From Candidatus Omnitrophota bacterium (GTDB taxonomy: Bacteria; Omnitrophota; Gorgyraeia; Zapsychrales; Fredricksoniimonadaceae): a stretch of DNA of 45,107 bases. The stretch's first letter is position 1, and each line of letters opens with the position of its first letter. The notes under the pieces are model-generated. The model worked only from the letters and a program-made list of their open reading frames with translations, searched no databases and was not told the origin of the DNA. The stretch spans positions 1 through 45,107 of the forward strand of contig JADFYF010000004.1 in assembly GCA_015233165.1 (NCBI GenBank), written 5' to 3'. Of the stretch, positions 23,251-32,091 are shown piece after piece. The position numbers and the translations under genes are program-made.

Positions 23251-24030
23251 CTAAAACCTTAAATATTTACGGCAAAGGGCTGTTAAGAACAGTGGCAAGA
23301 TAAAAACACCTGCAAATGCCTCTAAAATAGCAGCCCCATGATTAAGTCCAATCGGTTTAATATCCCAGTAACCAATATGCATAATGGTCACAAGACTAAA
23401 ATACAGTGATTCCAGCAAATGAGGTTTATGGATATCTTGACCAGCAATAAATTGACCTTGCGTATAAATGAGAGCGAATAAAAAGACTAAAAAGCATCCA
23501 AATCCGACCGTTCGCATAGGACGTTCGCCATGCCCCCATAATAGAGAAGAAAAAAACAAAGATAACCATAGAATAATAGATTTAATAACATCCTTGTAAT
23601 CAATTCTAAGCAGAATTGAGATATTGTTAGAGAAATTCTTTTTATTAAATAAATTCGATACCAAGGATTTTCGATAACACTCTTTAGAAAGGAAAAAACA
23701 TTCTGAAAAGCCTACAAACTCCAAATCCCGTTCATAACAAATCCCTGCGTGCTTATAAAGCATGCTGGCATATTCAAAATCCCCTGAAATTTCAGCCTCC
23801 TTGGCCGCCTTAGAGTAATAGCTAGACGCATAATAAAAAAGCGATTGAGCTCCGGCCTTGGCTTCATAACAACCAGCCGCTGAAGCAAAACAGACCGCGG
23901 CTTGCTGATGCTGTCCAATGTCTTGATAAGAGCCTCCCGCTTCAGAGAATAACTTTAACGCCTTCTCATAATCTTTCTTTTCTAAAGAAAGCTGCGCCTC
24001 TTGTTCAATCCGCTTGATATTGTCAGTCAT
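23251..24030 (-). CDS. TPR domain fused to two-helix ion channel (Ion_trans_2)
   Basis: This 259-residue protein has an N-terminal TPR-like helical region (about 1-120; YEKALKLFSEAGGSYQDIGQHQQAA and similar), then a hydrophobic helix (about 150-166), a second helix (about 175-192), a re-entrant pore (SLYFSLVTIMHIGYWDIKP) and a last helix (about 232-252). The pore has the K+-channel layout but the filter TVGYGD reads HIGYWD. The start has AGGAG. It lies between a lipoprotein gene and apbE. Ion selectivity cannot be predicted from this altered filter. The TPR half is cytoplasmic and may gate the channel by protein binding. Confidence 0.75.
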   Translation of the reverse strand: MTDNIKRIEQEAQLSLEKKDYEKALKLFSEAGGSYQDIGQHQQAAVCFASAAGCYEAKAGAQSLFYYASSYYSKAAKEAEISGDFEYASMLYKHAGICYERDLEFVGFSECFFLSKECYRKSLVSNLFNKKNFSNNISILLRIDYKDVIKSIILWLSLFFSSLLWGHGERPMRTVGFGCFLVFLFALIYTQGQFIAGQDIHKPHLLESLYFSLVTIMHIGYWDIKPIGLNHGAAILEAFAGVFILPLFLTALCRKYLRF

Positions 24031-24045
24031 TGTTCTCCTGAACTT

Positions 24046-24438
24046 CTATGATGTATTTTTCTGAATACCTGATGAATACCAATAAACAACCTTCCCCTTT
24101 TCAAGAACAAAATAGACCTTAGGAACATCAAAATAGCGTGTCTGGTAGCGGTAAAGCCAACGTTCCTTGTCTTGACCATTCTCTCTATAAGAATCCACAA
24201 GAACAGGTTGACCAAACTCAGAAATAAGATCCTTCCCATTAGGGTATATTTTGACAAAATCTTCCCCTAAAGAAACCTTCTTCAACAGAAGGTCGATCTT
24301 CTGATCATACCTTTCAACAAAACGTGCCTGCGTATCCTTATCATCAGAATAGGCCTTAATAGCCAGGGCCTGATGCAAATTACCAACGGGAGCACAGGAA
24401 GACAAAACCAACATCAATAGAAGAAGAAAAGCCTGCAT
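24046..24438 (-). CDS. Small lipoprotein, BamE/SmpA-like
   Basis: This 130-residue protein starts with a lipoprotein signal ending in LVLSSC (Cys15), followed by a mature domain of about 115 residues with DLISEFGQPVLVD and KVYFVLEKGKVVYW, an alpha-then-beta pattern like SmpA/OmlA-type domains. It would be anchored in the inner or outer membrane. It is encoded between the STAS and channel genes. The assignment to SmpA/OmlA is a pattern suggestion, and the start lacks a strong ribosome site. Confidence 0.65.
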   Translation of the reverse strand: MQAFLLLLMLVLSSCAPVGNLHQALAIKAYSDDKDTQARFVERYDQKIDLLLKKVSLGEDFVKIYPNGKDLISEFGQPVLVDSYRENGQDKERWLYRYQTRYFDVPKVYFVLEKGKVVYWYSSGIQKNTS

Positions 24439-24446
24439 AGCGCTTA

Positions 24447-24779
24447 TTAGAAATCTCTCAGCGCCATAGCGCGACTCTCATAGATATTGATCAGTTTATG
24501 AACCTTGGTTATCTCAAATAAACCTCGGATGTTATCATTAATATTGCAACAGCCGAGTTTGCCGCCTGCTTTTCGAAGCAGTTGCATCATTTCAATCAAG
24601 GTCGCCAAACCAGCACTGCCAATAAAAGAAACTTTTTCAAAATCAACCATCACCTCGGTGGCCCCCTCTTTTAGAATTCTCAAGAAGGATTCCCTCAACT
24701 TGATGGAATCATCGACATTCAGTTCTCCTTCTAAGATAACGACGGAAACATCTTCGACGGTATTAATTAATATCTTCAT
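24447..24779 (-). CDS. STAS-domain anti-sigma factor antagonist
   Basis: This 110-residue single STAS domain has the phosphorylation-site motif SFIGSAGLATL (Ser at the family's regulatory position) and LEGELNVDDS at the N-terminus. In partner-switching systems unphosphorylated antagonist binds the anti-sigma kinase; phosphorylation by the kinase and dephosphorylation by a SpoIIE-type phosphatase toggle it. Both partners are encoded directly upstream. Its ATG overlaps the stop of the kinase gene (ATGA). Confidence 0.9.
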   Translation of the reverse strand: MKILINTVEDVSVVILEGELNVDDSIKLRESFLRILKEGATEVMVDFEKVSFIGSAGLATLIEMMQLLRKAGGKLGCCNINDNIRGLFEITKVHKLINIYESRAMALRDF

Positions 24780-25186
24780 TTGCTCTCTCCTTTCAGGAAC
24801 TTTATCATTTTAATTGTTCTGCCTTGGTCAGAAAACTCGACCTTGTCCATAGCGTTTTGAATTAAGAATATCCCTCGACCGTTTAACTTCTCAAGATTCT
24901 CAGGAGTAATAGGGTCTGGAATCAGCGTATGATCAAACCCCTCTCCTTGATCCGTGACCTGCATGGTCAGTTGATTATTCTCCTTTGAGATGTCTACCAA
25001 GACAGATAGACCATCATTCATTTGATTACCGTGTTTAACAGCATTAACAAGGGCTTCATGTAAAGCGAGTTGAATATTGAAGATCGTCTTCTTATCTGAA
25101 GACCATGGTGAAATTCTAGTTAACAGCGAAGATACAAATTCATCCACTCGCTCCACTCGAGAAGGCATAGATTCTGAAATACGCAC
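24776..25186 (-). CDS. RsbW/SpoIIAB-like anti-sigma factor kinase
   Basis: This 136-residue HATPase_c protein starts at GTG 25186 with AAAGGAG eight bases upstream. It contains the N box ALHEALVNAVKHGN, the G1 box DQGEGFD and the G2 box GRGIFLIQ. It lacks a histidine phospho-acceptor domain, as expected for an RsbW-type serine kinase. It would phosphorylate the STAS protein encoded downstream and sequester a sigma factor or other target when the antagonist is phosphorylated. No sigma factor is encoded in the window. Confidence 0.9.
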   Translation of the reverse strand: MRISESMPSRVERVDEFVSSLLTRISPWSSDKKTIFNIQLALHEALVNAVKHGNQMNDGLSVLVDISKENNQLTMQVTDQGEGFDHTLIPDPITPENLEKLNGRGIFLIQNAMDKVEFSDQGRTIKMIKFLKGESK

Positions 25187-25206
25187 GTAAAACTCTCCTT
25201 TCAGTT

Positions 25207-27141
25207 TTAAGTAATTTTTAAAACAATGCAGGTAATGTCATCGGACTGTTTATATTCCGGTTCAAATGTCCTGACATCGGTTTCAATAGCCGCTAACAAA
25301 TCCTTGGCAGAGGCATCCCTGTTCTTATCGACGACAGAGGCAAACCTTTCATTCCCATACATCTTTGTTTTCAAATCTCTGGCTTCTGTCACCCCGTCTG
25401 TAAAAAAGACAAAAACATCCCCTACAGAAAATTGAACCTGATTTCCTGAATAAGAACCTTCCAAGACGCCTAAAGGATACCCATCCTCCACATCCAAGAA
25501 CCGAACGGGATCTTTTTTAGAGAAATACATCACCGGAGGATGGCCTCCATTCGCATAGGACATAACTCTTTGATTCATATCGAATATGGCATAAAACATG
25601 GTGACGAATAAGTTGTTAGACGACGTTTGAGTCAGTTTGACGTTTAAACTATGCAAAGCATCCTGCGGCAAGGTCTCTGGGATGGCTAGAAATTTAAACA
25701 ACCCTGAAACCGTCGTCATAAAAAGACTCGCTGGAATCCCCTTTCCCGAAACATCTCCAATCATAACCCCCAGGCGATTGCGGTCAAAGGCATAGAAATC
25801 ATAGAGATCCCCGCCCACATCTCTAGCACTATGCAAAAGGGCGGCCACATCCAATCCTGAAATGACAGGCACCGATTTAGGCAGAAAACTTTGTTGAATG
25901 GTCTTGGCTATCTGAAGTTCATTATCTAAAAATAATTTCTTTTTCCACTGCCTAACGGACATCATCAATGCCGCCGTCAGATAAATACCCGCCAATGCCA
26001 ATAACGGATAAAACACATCAATCCACAGCCCCCCCAGGGCAAATAATAAAAATCCTGTGAGGCCAAATACAAAGAAAACCCCTGTAAATATCAAAAACGC
26101 CTTGAACGGTTTGGTTGTCACAACACCCCACACAATCAACGCCCCTAATAAGAATAAAATGACAAGATTCACCTTTCTAGAGGCCCGGTGTATAAACTGA
26201 TTGTTTAAAATAGAATTCATCAAGTCTGCGTGGATGGATAAAGCCGGATACAGAGAAGAAAATGGATTAGGATGCAAATCCGTTGTTCCCGTCGCTGTTA
26301 ATCCAACCACACAAATCTTATTACGAAAGACATTCAAATCCAGAAGCGGTTTTTCCTTGGATTGCAAGGAAGCATAGGAACGAAGAATATCCACATAGGA
26401 ATAATGCTGATAATACTTCCCCCATGGCCCTGCGTAATTGACAATCATATTAGACTGCTCATCTAAGGGAATACGAACCTTAGGCCCCCATTGAATGTAT
26501 TGTCCCGGTTTAACGTGAATATCCTTCGCCTCAACCCCTAAATAATCGGAAATTAAATGAAAAGAAAGATAAGGGTGAAGAGCTCCATTATATTGAATGA
26601 GCAGAGGAACTCTTCGATATTTACCGTCTGAATCTGGAATCACGTTAATATGTCCTGCCCCAGCTGCTGATTTCTGAAAATATTCTAAACTCTTGGCTTC
26701 ATAGCCCTTGGCCTGAAGAAGTCCTGGCTTTTCACTATTTCTAAGATCAAACACATACGGCAAATAAACATTGTTGGCCTTCTGAATAGCCCCATCGAAC
26801 TCCTGATCGTTCTTATCTGGTTCTGAAAAGAAAACATCAAACAAAACAGCCCGTGCGCCATACTCTGAGAGAGCTTTAACAAGTAAGGCGTGATAGCGTC
26901 GATCCAAAGGAAATCTTCCTAGCTTCTGAATCGTGTCATCCCCTATTTCCACAATGGCTATCTTATCGGTGACAGGAATCGATGGGCGCAGACGAAAACG
27001 CATATCCAAGGTGTTCAGTTCACCATTTTCAAAGACACGAACATAGGAACCGCACAGGAACAGAATTCCAAGAACGACAGAAACAGCGACCATGATAATG
27101 TTGTGTGGCCTAAAGACGGGCCAATGTAACATTCGTTTCAA
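25207..27141 (-). CDS. CHASE2-SpoIIE/PP2C sensor phosphatase
   Basis: This 644-residue protein has an N-terminal helix (about 15-31), an extracytoplasmic CHASE2 sensor domain (about 35-310), three membrane segments (about 328-393), and a C-terminal SpoIIE/PP2C phosphatase (about 415-644) with metal-binding motifs DVGGDLYDFY and IGDVSGKGIPASLFM and a late GHPPVMYF. The TTG start overlaps the pstB stop as TTGA, with GGGAG upstream; ATG at 27132 is an alternative. It probably dephosphorylates the STAS antagonist. CHASE2 ligands are unknown. Position just downstream of pstSCAB suggests, but does not prove, a phosphate-linked signal. Confidence 0.9.
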   Translation of the reverse strand: MKRMLHWPVFRPHNIIMVAVSVVLGILFLCGSYVRVFENGELNTLDMRFRLRPSIPVTDKIAIVEIGDDTIQKLGRFPLDRRYHALLVKALSEYGARAVLFDVFFSEPDKNDQEFDGAIQKANNVYLPYVFDLRNSEKPGLLQAKGYEAKSLEYFQKSAAGAGHINVIPDSDGKYRRVPLLIQYNGALHPYLSFHLISDYLGVEAKDIHVKPGQYIQWGPKVRIPLDEQSNMIVNYAGPWGKYYQHYSYVDILRSYASLQSKEKPLLDLNVFRNKICVVGLTATGTTDLHPNPFSSLYPALSIHADLMNSILNNQFIHRASRKVNLVILFLLGALIVWGVVTTKPFKAFLIFTGVFFVFGLTGFLLFALGGLWIDVFYPLLALAGIYLTAALMMSVRQWKKKLFLDNELQIAKTIQQSFLPKSVPVISGLDVAALLHSARDVGGDLYDFYAFDRNRLGVMIGDVSGKGIPASLFMTTVSGLFKFLAIPETLPQDALHSLNVKLTQTSSNNLFVTMFYAIFDMNQRVMSYANGGHPPVMYFSKKDPVRFLDVEDGYPLGVLEGSYSGNQVQFSVGDVFVFFTDGVTEARDLKTKMYGNERFASVVDKNRDASAKDLLAAIETDVRTFEPEYKQSDDITCIVLKIT

Positions 27142-27899
27142 CTAATCACTCCCTGAATATATTCCTTCGTCATTGCTTCTTTGGGATTCTCAAGAACTTC
27201 ATGAGCTGGACCATATTCAATTAAACGGCCACCATATAAAAATAAAACATAATCAGCCAGGCGCTTGGCCTGACGAAGAATATGCGTCACAACAACAATC
27301 GTGTACTGCTGCTTTAATTCCTGAAAACGGGCCTCAATATTCTGACTAGACCTGGGATCTAAGGCTGAGGTAGGTTCATCCCCTAAAATAATTTCTGGCC
27401 CCACAGCTAAACCCCGAGCCAAACATAGACGCTGTTGCTGACCGACAGACAGTTGGGATGCTGGCGAATGAAGCTTATCTTTAACTTCATCCCAAAGGCT
27501 GGCTGTTCTTAAGAAATGCTCCACAATCTTATCAATTTTCTTTTTATTTCTTTCTTCATGAATCCGTGGACCATAGGCGATATTGTCATAAATAGACATT
27601 GGTAAAGGATAGGGTTTTTGAGATAGTAGTCCCATCTTCTTTCTGATGTGCGTCACCTCGGCCTTGGGATCATAAATATCTTCACCATCGACTAGGACCT
27701 TACCGGTAATCTTGACATTATCCACCGAATCCAAAAGACGGTTAAAGGATTTCAACAGCGTTGATTTCCCGCAACCGGAAGGGCCGATAATCACTGTTAT
27801 TTTCTTTTTAGGAATCTCGACGTTAATATCCTTTAACGCGTGATCTTTGCCATAATAAATGTTTAAATTCTGGATACTGATGTGTGCCTTGGATTCCAT
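27138..27899 (-). CDS. pstB: PstB phosphate ABC transporter ATPase
   Basis: This 253-residue ABC ATPase has Walker A GPSGCGKSTLLKS, signature LSVGQQQR, Walker B IILGDEPTSALD and H-loop VVTHILRQ. The SLWDEVKDKLH segment and the overall length match PstB. It energises high-affinity phosphate uptake by PstCA with PstS. The ATG has GAGGT eight bases upstream and lies just after the displaced C-terminal coding tail of pstA. Confidence 0.93.
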   Translation of the reverse strand: MESKAHISIQNLNIYYGKDHALKDINVEIPKKKITVIIGPSGCGKSTLLKSFNRLLDSVDNVKITGKVLVDGEDIYDPKAEVTHIRKKMGLLSQKPYPLPMSIYDNIAYGPRIHEERNKKKIDKIVEHFLRTASLWDEVKDKLHSPASQLSVGQQQRLCLARGLAVGPEIILGDEPTSALDPRSSQNIEARFQELKQQYTIVVVTHILRQAKRLADYVLFLYGGRLIEYGPAHEVLENPKEAMTKEYIQGVIS

Positions 27900-27905
27900 A
27901 GTGGA

Positions 27906-28022
27906 TTACCTCACAATATTTCGCGTAAAGCGCTTCGTTAAAAAACGTGAAGCAACGCTGATAGCTAAAATGATAACGGTTAAAATAAGCGCCGCCGCAT
28001 AAGCCCTTCCTCGCACTTCAGG
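27906..28022 (-). pseudogene. Detached C-terminal coding tail of pstA
   Basis: In the frame one base removed from the pstA ORF, this segment codes PEVRGRAYAAALILTVI and on to TKRFTRNIVR, then stops at 27906. This is the usual last helix of PstA, so it is the rest of the upstream gene, not an independent one. It has no start codon of its own. Confidence 0.75.
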
Positions 28023-28758
28023 GATGGTCAAAGGTAAGTTGAAAAAAGATGGTCAAAGGTAAGGTCGCTACCGGTTGCAACAAGGACGTGGGAATGGAAT
28101 CTGTAAAGCCTGCCGTGAATATTAAAGAAGCGGCATCACCAATTCCTCGACCGAAAGCAATTAATACAGCCGTTGAAATACCCGGCATAACCTGACGGAC
28201 AACGACCTTAAAGGCTGTCTCAAAACGAGTGGCTCCCAGAGCATAGGACGCCTCTAAAAGCGGCGGCGGCACCATGCGGATCACCTCGTCCATGGAACGC
28301 GTCATCACAGGCAAGATTAAAAATGCGACTGTAATCATCCCGGCTAACAGCGATGCCTTAAGCCCAAAGAACAGCATGAGGGTAAATCCAAAGGCACCAT
28401 AAACAATGGATGGAATTCCCCACATCACATCAAAAGCAAAACGTGTCATATAAACCAACCGCGATTTCTTCTTGGCATAGACATTCAGATAAAGGGTCAC
28501 TGGCAAACTCACCATCAAGGCCATGATCGTTGCCCCGCCCGTCAAATAAAGAGAGCCAAGAATCGAATTAAGAATTCCTCCATCCTTCCCAAGATAATAC
28601 CCACTCTTAGGGGCTTGGGTAATCATCGACCAGCTTAGGTATGGCAGGCCCTTAATCACAATCGTCCCTAAAATAAGCAAAAGAACAGAGAGAATCAACA
28701 GCGTCGATGCGATCATCAAAACCCTAAAGACGTTCTCTTCAATAGCATGTTTATGCAT
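28018..28758 (-). CDS. pstA: PstA phosphate permease, truncated by frameshift
   Basis: The start is ATG 28758 (MHKHAIEE), overlapping the end of pstC by eight bases; the ORF-track start nine codons upstream is less likely. The protein has five visible membrane segments and the permease EAA-like motif EASYALGATRFETAFKVVV. It ends prematurely at FDHP-stop. The last roughly 38 residues (PEVRGRAYAAA...) continue in another frame. A 16-bp sequence, GATGGTCAAAGGTAAG, is present twice with a 25-base period right at the break. Deleting one C from the CCC before the stop would restore a protein of normal length. It could be a real mutation or an assembly error. Confidence 0.8.
   Translation of the reverse strand: MHKHAIEENVFRVLMIASTLLILSVLLLILGTIVIKGLPYLSWSMITQAPKSGYYLGKDGGILNSILGSLYLTGGATIMALMVSLPVTLYLNVYAKKKSRLVYMTRFAFDVMWGIPSIVYGAFGFTLMLFFGLKASLLAGMITVAFLILPVMTRSMDEVIRMVPPPLLEASYALGATRFETAFKVVVRQVMPGISTAVLIAFGRGIGDAASLIFTAGFTDSIPTSLLQPVATLPLTIFFQLTFDHP
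28023..28063. repeat. 16-bp direct repeat at pstA frameshift
   Basis: GATGGTCAAAGGTAAG occurs at 28023-28038 and 28048-28063, 25 bases apart, a period not divisible by three. It marks the break in the pstA reading frame. Confidence 0.85.
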
Positions 28759-29674
28759 AGTAATAATGACTCCACCTTGTACCACTAAGAATCATCCTTG
28801 AGACAATATTAAAATAGAGAACAACTAAAAGTAAAAGTAAGGCAGCAAACAGAAGAGCGGAATCATATAAAGGAATGGAAAGCATCTCCCCATAATTATT
28901 GGCAATCAAGGCAGGTAAAGGATACCCTGGATCAAAAACAGACTTAGGAACTCTGGCCAAATTTCCAACTACCATCAACACCGCAATTGTTTCTCCAAAA
29001 GCCCGCGATAGCCCTAAAACCATCGCCGCGACGATCCCTGGCATGGCGCGTCGCATCACAACATGCTTAACCGTCTGCCACTTGGTTGCACCTAAGGACA
29101 TGGAGGCGTCCCTTAATTCATTGGGCACCGTCTTTAAAACCTCCATAGAGATGTGTATGACGACTGGAACAACCATGACCGCCAGGACCATTCCTCCAGC
29201 TAAAACACAATACCCCGAGGATGAAATGCCAAATAAGGGAGCTAGGTATCCTTTAATAAACGGGACAATAATCAGCAATCCCCAAATCCCATACACCACC
29301 GAGGGAATGCCTGCCAAGATATCAATAAAAGGATTAATCCATTCTCTTAGCGTCTTAGAGGAATACTCCACTAGATAAATGGATGTTAACAGGCAGATAG
29401 GCATGGCAATGACCATGGCCACCCCTGTCACCCAAAGCGTTCCAGCGATAAACGGTAGAAATCCAAATTCTCCTCGAGAAGGATGCCACCCTTGAGATAA
29501 TAAAAGACTGGGAAACGATTGCAACGCCAAAACAGGTCTGGAGCGATAATACAGGGCGAAGGTGATCAAAATAAGAATCAGCCCCGATACAATCACGACT
29601 CCATGCAGAATCTTTTCAGAAAATCGATCTGCAAAGAGACGTCGACCAGGAAAAGGAGTTCTGTTCTTAATCAT
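28751..29674 (-). CDS. pstC: PstC phosphate permease
   Basis: This 307-residue ABC permease has six membrane segments, with a first helix near residues 22-42 and a periplasmic loop before the second, as in PstC. The motif ELRDASMSLGATKWQTVKHVVM is the EAA loop that contacts PstB, and LSRAFGETIAVLMVVGN is a PstC-typical helix. It starts at a TAATG junction with the pstS stop. It forms the transmembrane channel together with PstA. Confidence 0.92.
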   Translation of the reverse strand: MIKNRTPFPGRRLFADRFSEKILHGVVIVSGLILILITFALYYRSRPVLALQSFPSLLLSQGWHPSRGEFGFLPFIAGTLWVTGVAMVIAMPICLLTSIYLVEYSSKTLREWINPFIDILAGIPSVVYGIWGLLIIVPFIKGYLAPLFGISSSGYCVLAGGMVLAVMVVPVVIHISMEVLKTVPNELRDASMSLGATKWQTVKHVVMRRAMPGIVAAMVLGLSRAFGETIAVLMVVGNLARVPKSVFDPGYPLPALIANNYGEMLSIPLYDSALLFAALLLLLVVLYFNIVSRMILSGTRWSHYYYA

Positions 29675-30636
29675 TAATTTCCTTTAAGTTTTTGTAAGTC
29701 TTCCTTGATTCTTTCCTCTGAAACCTTAATAAATCCTGTTTGGGGAACATACTTCTGACCATCGCTCAGCACCCACTTTAAGAACAGGAGAACTTCTTTT
29801 TTTTCTGGTTTACCATTAGAAACCATGTAAAGTTCCCTCGCTGGTGGTGATGGATATCTTCCCTGGGCAATAGCTGCTGTCATCGTATCTAAATCCTTAT
29901 AAACATTCTCATCCAATTTGATAAGCCCATCCCCATTAACATCAATAGGGACTACCCGAATTCCTTCAACCTGAGCCTTCGTTTTTGAATCATAGGCAAA
30001 ATTGATATTATTAAAACCAATCGCCAATAAATCACTTTTGACGGCCTCAGCCACCCCTGGGTCTCCATAAACACCAATTCCCATCAACTCCTCCTGCTTC
30101 GTTCCTAAATACTTAGCCCAGGTTTCTGCAGCTCCACAGGCATCCGAACGCGTATAAACATTAATCACTCCAGAGGCATCCGTCTTAAGAGCCTGTCCCC
30201 ATGTTTTAATCTTTCCCGTTACAAAAATATCTTTAAAAGTTTCCTTTGTGATACCCTTAGCCAGGATATCTTTAAGAGAAGGATTGTTAGCGTTGATGGT
30301 GGCGACAACCGCATCCTTCGTCACAGAAACAGACCAAATTCCCTTTTGGACTTCTTGAGGATTAATCTCACGAGATACCATTCCCAGATCCACCACCTTG
30401 GATAAAGCATCTGTGATCCCTTTGCCCGCTCCACCAGCGGAGATATCGATCTTCACCCCAGGATAGACCTTTTGAAATTCTTCAGCCCATTTGACAGCCA
30501 TAGGATACAGCGCCCAGGCCCCTGAAATAGAAATACGTCCCACAGGTTCTTCTGTTTGACCTTGGGCATAACTCGTCTGTCCAAGAAACGAAACAGAGAC
30601 CATAAATATTATCCCAGCTAATAAATAACGTCTCAT
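29674..30636 (-). CDS. pstS: PstS phosphate-binding protein
   Basis: This 320-residue periplasmic protein has a Sec signal peptide (about 1-25, cleaved near SYAQG) and the PBP-like 2 fold of PstS. Typical motifs are SGAWALYPMAVKWAEEF near the N-terminus, ISAGGAGKGITDAL (phosphate contact region) and VYTRSDACGAAETWAKYL. It begins the pstSCAB order with a strong GGGGGGAAG site. No Pho box was recognised upstream; the gene follows mlaD after 12 bases. Confidence 0.92.
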   Translation of the reverse strand: MRRYLLAGIIFMVSVSFLGQTSYAQGQTEEPVGRISISGAWALYPMAVKWAEEFQKVYPGVKIDISAGGAGKGITDALSKVVDLGMVSREINPQEVQKGIWSVSVTKDAVVATINANNPSLKDILAKGITKETFKDIFVTGKIKTWGQALKTDASGVINVYTRSDACGAAETWAKYLGTKQEELMGIGVYGDPGVAEAVKSDLLAIGFNNINFAYDSKTKAQVEGIRVVPIDVNGDGLIKLDENVYKDLDTMTAAIAQGRYPSPPARELYMVSNGKPEKKEVLLFLKWVLSDGQKYVPQTGFIKVSEERIKEDLQKLKGN

Positions 30637-30648
30637 TTCTTCCCCCCT

Positions 30649-31284
30649 TTATTTACCTGAAGGTCCTTTAAAAAATAATTTCCACGGATGTCCCTTTAAG
30701 TCCGCGCTCATTTCGTTTAAATTGGCCGTCGTATTTTTAATGTTTCTAGATGTCGTATTGAAATTTGTCATCATCTCGTCGATATTCTTTTGATTCTTCT
30801 TTAAACGCTCCTCCACGTTGGTTGTGATCCCATTTAAGTGGCCCATCAATTCCTGTCCGCTACTTAGAATCTGGTTAAAATCAACCGGAGACTGTCCTTG
30901 AATCATCGCCCCATTATTCAAAAGAGGAAGGCGGCTATCCAAGGCAACCAAGGCAATATATTTCTCGCCCATAAATCCAAGATTTTTAATAAAAACCTTT
31001 GTTCCCTCATGCAGATGAATTTTAGATCCAATCCATAATGTCAAAACCATGCGTGTTTGATTGGCCTCCTCTTGAATATTGATGCTTTCAACGCGCCCTA
31101 CTTCCAGACCATTAAACATCACCGGTGAATTTAATTTAATGCCATCAATATCCGTAAAGACAGTATTGATCCGATAACCATCCTTCTTCAAATTAAAATT
31201 CCCTGCCTTAATCGTGATTCCCAATAAAATAACGAGGGAAGAAACGATCATCAATCCTACCTTTGTTTCATTGTTTAATTTCAT
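30649..31284 (-). CDS. mlaD: MlaD, MCE-domain lipid transport protein
   Basis: The start at 31284 (MKLNNETKVG) is preferred with GAGG upstream; the ORF-track GTG start overlaps mlaF and is less likely. The 211-residue protein has one membrane segment (about 10-27) and an MCE domain (about 32-110; FTDIDGIKLNSPVMFNGLEVGRV). A C-terminal helical region follows. MlaD forms a hexamer that binds phospholipids and works with MlaE/MlaF. The gene is the third of mlaE-mlaF-mlaD. Confidence 0.9.
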   Translation of the reverse strand: MKLNNETKVGLMIVSSLVILLGITIKAGNFNLKKDGYRINTVFTDIDGIKLNSPVMFNGLEVGRVESINIQEEANQTRMVLTLWIGSKIHLHEGTKVFIKNLGFMGEKYIALVALDSRLPLLNNGAMIQGQSPVDFNQILSSGQELMGHLNGITTNVEERLKKNQKNIDEMMTNFNTTSRNIKNTTANLNEMSADLKGHPWKLFFKGPSGK

Positions 31285-31298
31285 ATTCAACCTCGAGG

Positions 31299-32090
31299 TT
31301 AACACATAGCTTCACTAAGTTTATCGTCCATCTGGATCGGACCTTCAATATCACCTTTAATAAACTGCTGAACAATAGGGTTGCTTGAATTTCTAATTTC
31401 TTCAACAGTACCGACCTGCAGAACCTTACCCTTATATAACATCGCAATCCTATCTGCGATGCGAAATACGCTTTCCATATTATGAGTCACAACAACGGAG
31501 GTGATTTTCAACTTTTTAGTGAGATCAAGAATAAGCTGGTCGACAACCGCGCAAACGACCGGATCCAAACCAGCCGTGGGCTCATCATAAAAAACAATTT
31601 CTGGATCCAGGGCAATCGCCCGAGCTAGCCCCGCGCGTTTTTTCATTCCTCCTGAGAGTTCGCTAGGCATATAATTTTCGAAACCTTGCAATCCCACTAA
31701 TTTTAATTTCATCGCCGTAATGATATGAATCACTTCACGATCCAGGCGGGTATGTTCTTTAATAGGCAAACTGACATTCTCCTCGACGGTTAAAGAATCT
31801 AAAAGGGCTGCGGATTGAAAACTCATCCCAAATTTCTTTTTAATTTTATCTTTGTCATCCCCAGAGATTGAACCAATATTCTTTCCATCAAAAATAATTT
31901 CTCCACTGCTTGGAGCAATGCTTCCTGCCATGATCCTTAAAAGAGTACTCTTACCGCAGCCTGAGCCGCCCATGATGACAAACACTTCTCCACGCTTAAT
32001 CTCAAATGAGACGTCACTTAACACCTGACGGCCATTGTAAACTTTTGATAATTGTCGAATCCTAAGGACGCTGTCGTGTTCCATATTCAT
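31299..32090 (-). CDS. mlaF: MlaF, ABC ATPase of lipid transport system
   Basis: This 263-residue ABC ATPase has Walker A GGSGCGKSTL, Q-loop FGMSFQSAALLDSLTV, signature LSGGMKKR and Walker B PEIVFYDEPTAGLDP. The LSGGM signature and IAMLYKGKVLQVGT are typical of MlaF/Ttg2A. Its start follows the mlaE stop by one base. It powers phospholipid exchange between the inner membrane and MlaD. An alternative start at 32084 is possible. Confidence 0.92.
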   Translation of the reverse strand: MNMEHDSVLRIRQLSKVYNGRQVLSDVSFEIKRGEVFVIMGGSGCGKSTLLRIMAGSIAPSSGEIIFDGKNIGSISGDDKDKIKKKFGMSFQSAALLDSLTVEENVSLPIKEHTRLDREVIHIITAMKLKLVGLQGFENYMPSELSGGMKKRAGLARAIALDPEIVFYDEPTAGLDPVVCAVVDQLILDLTKKLKITSVVVTHNMESVFRIADRIAMLYKGKVLQVGTVEEIRNSSNPIVQQFIKGDIEGPIQMDDKLSEAMC

Positions 32091-32091
32091 A

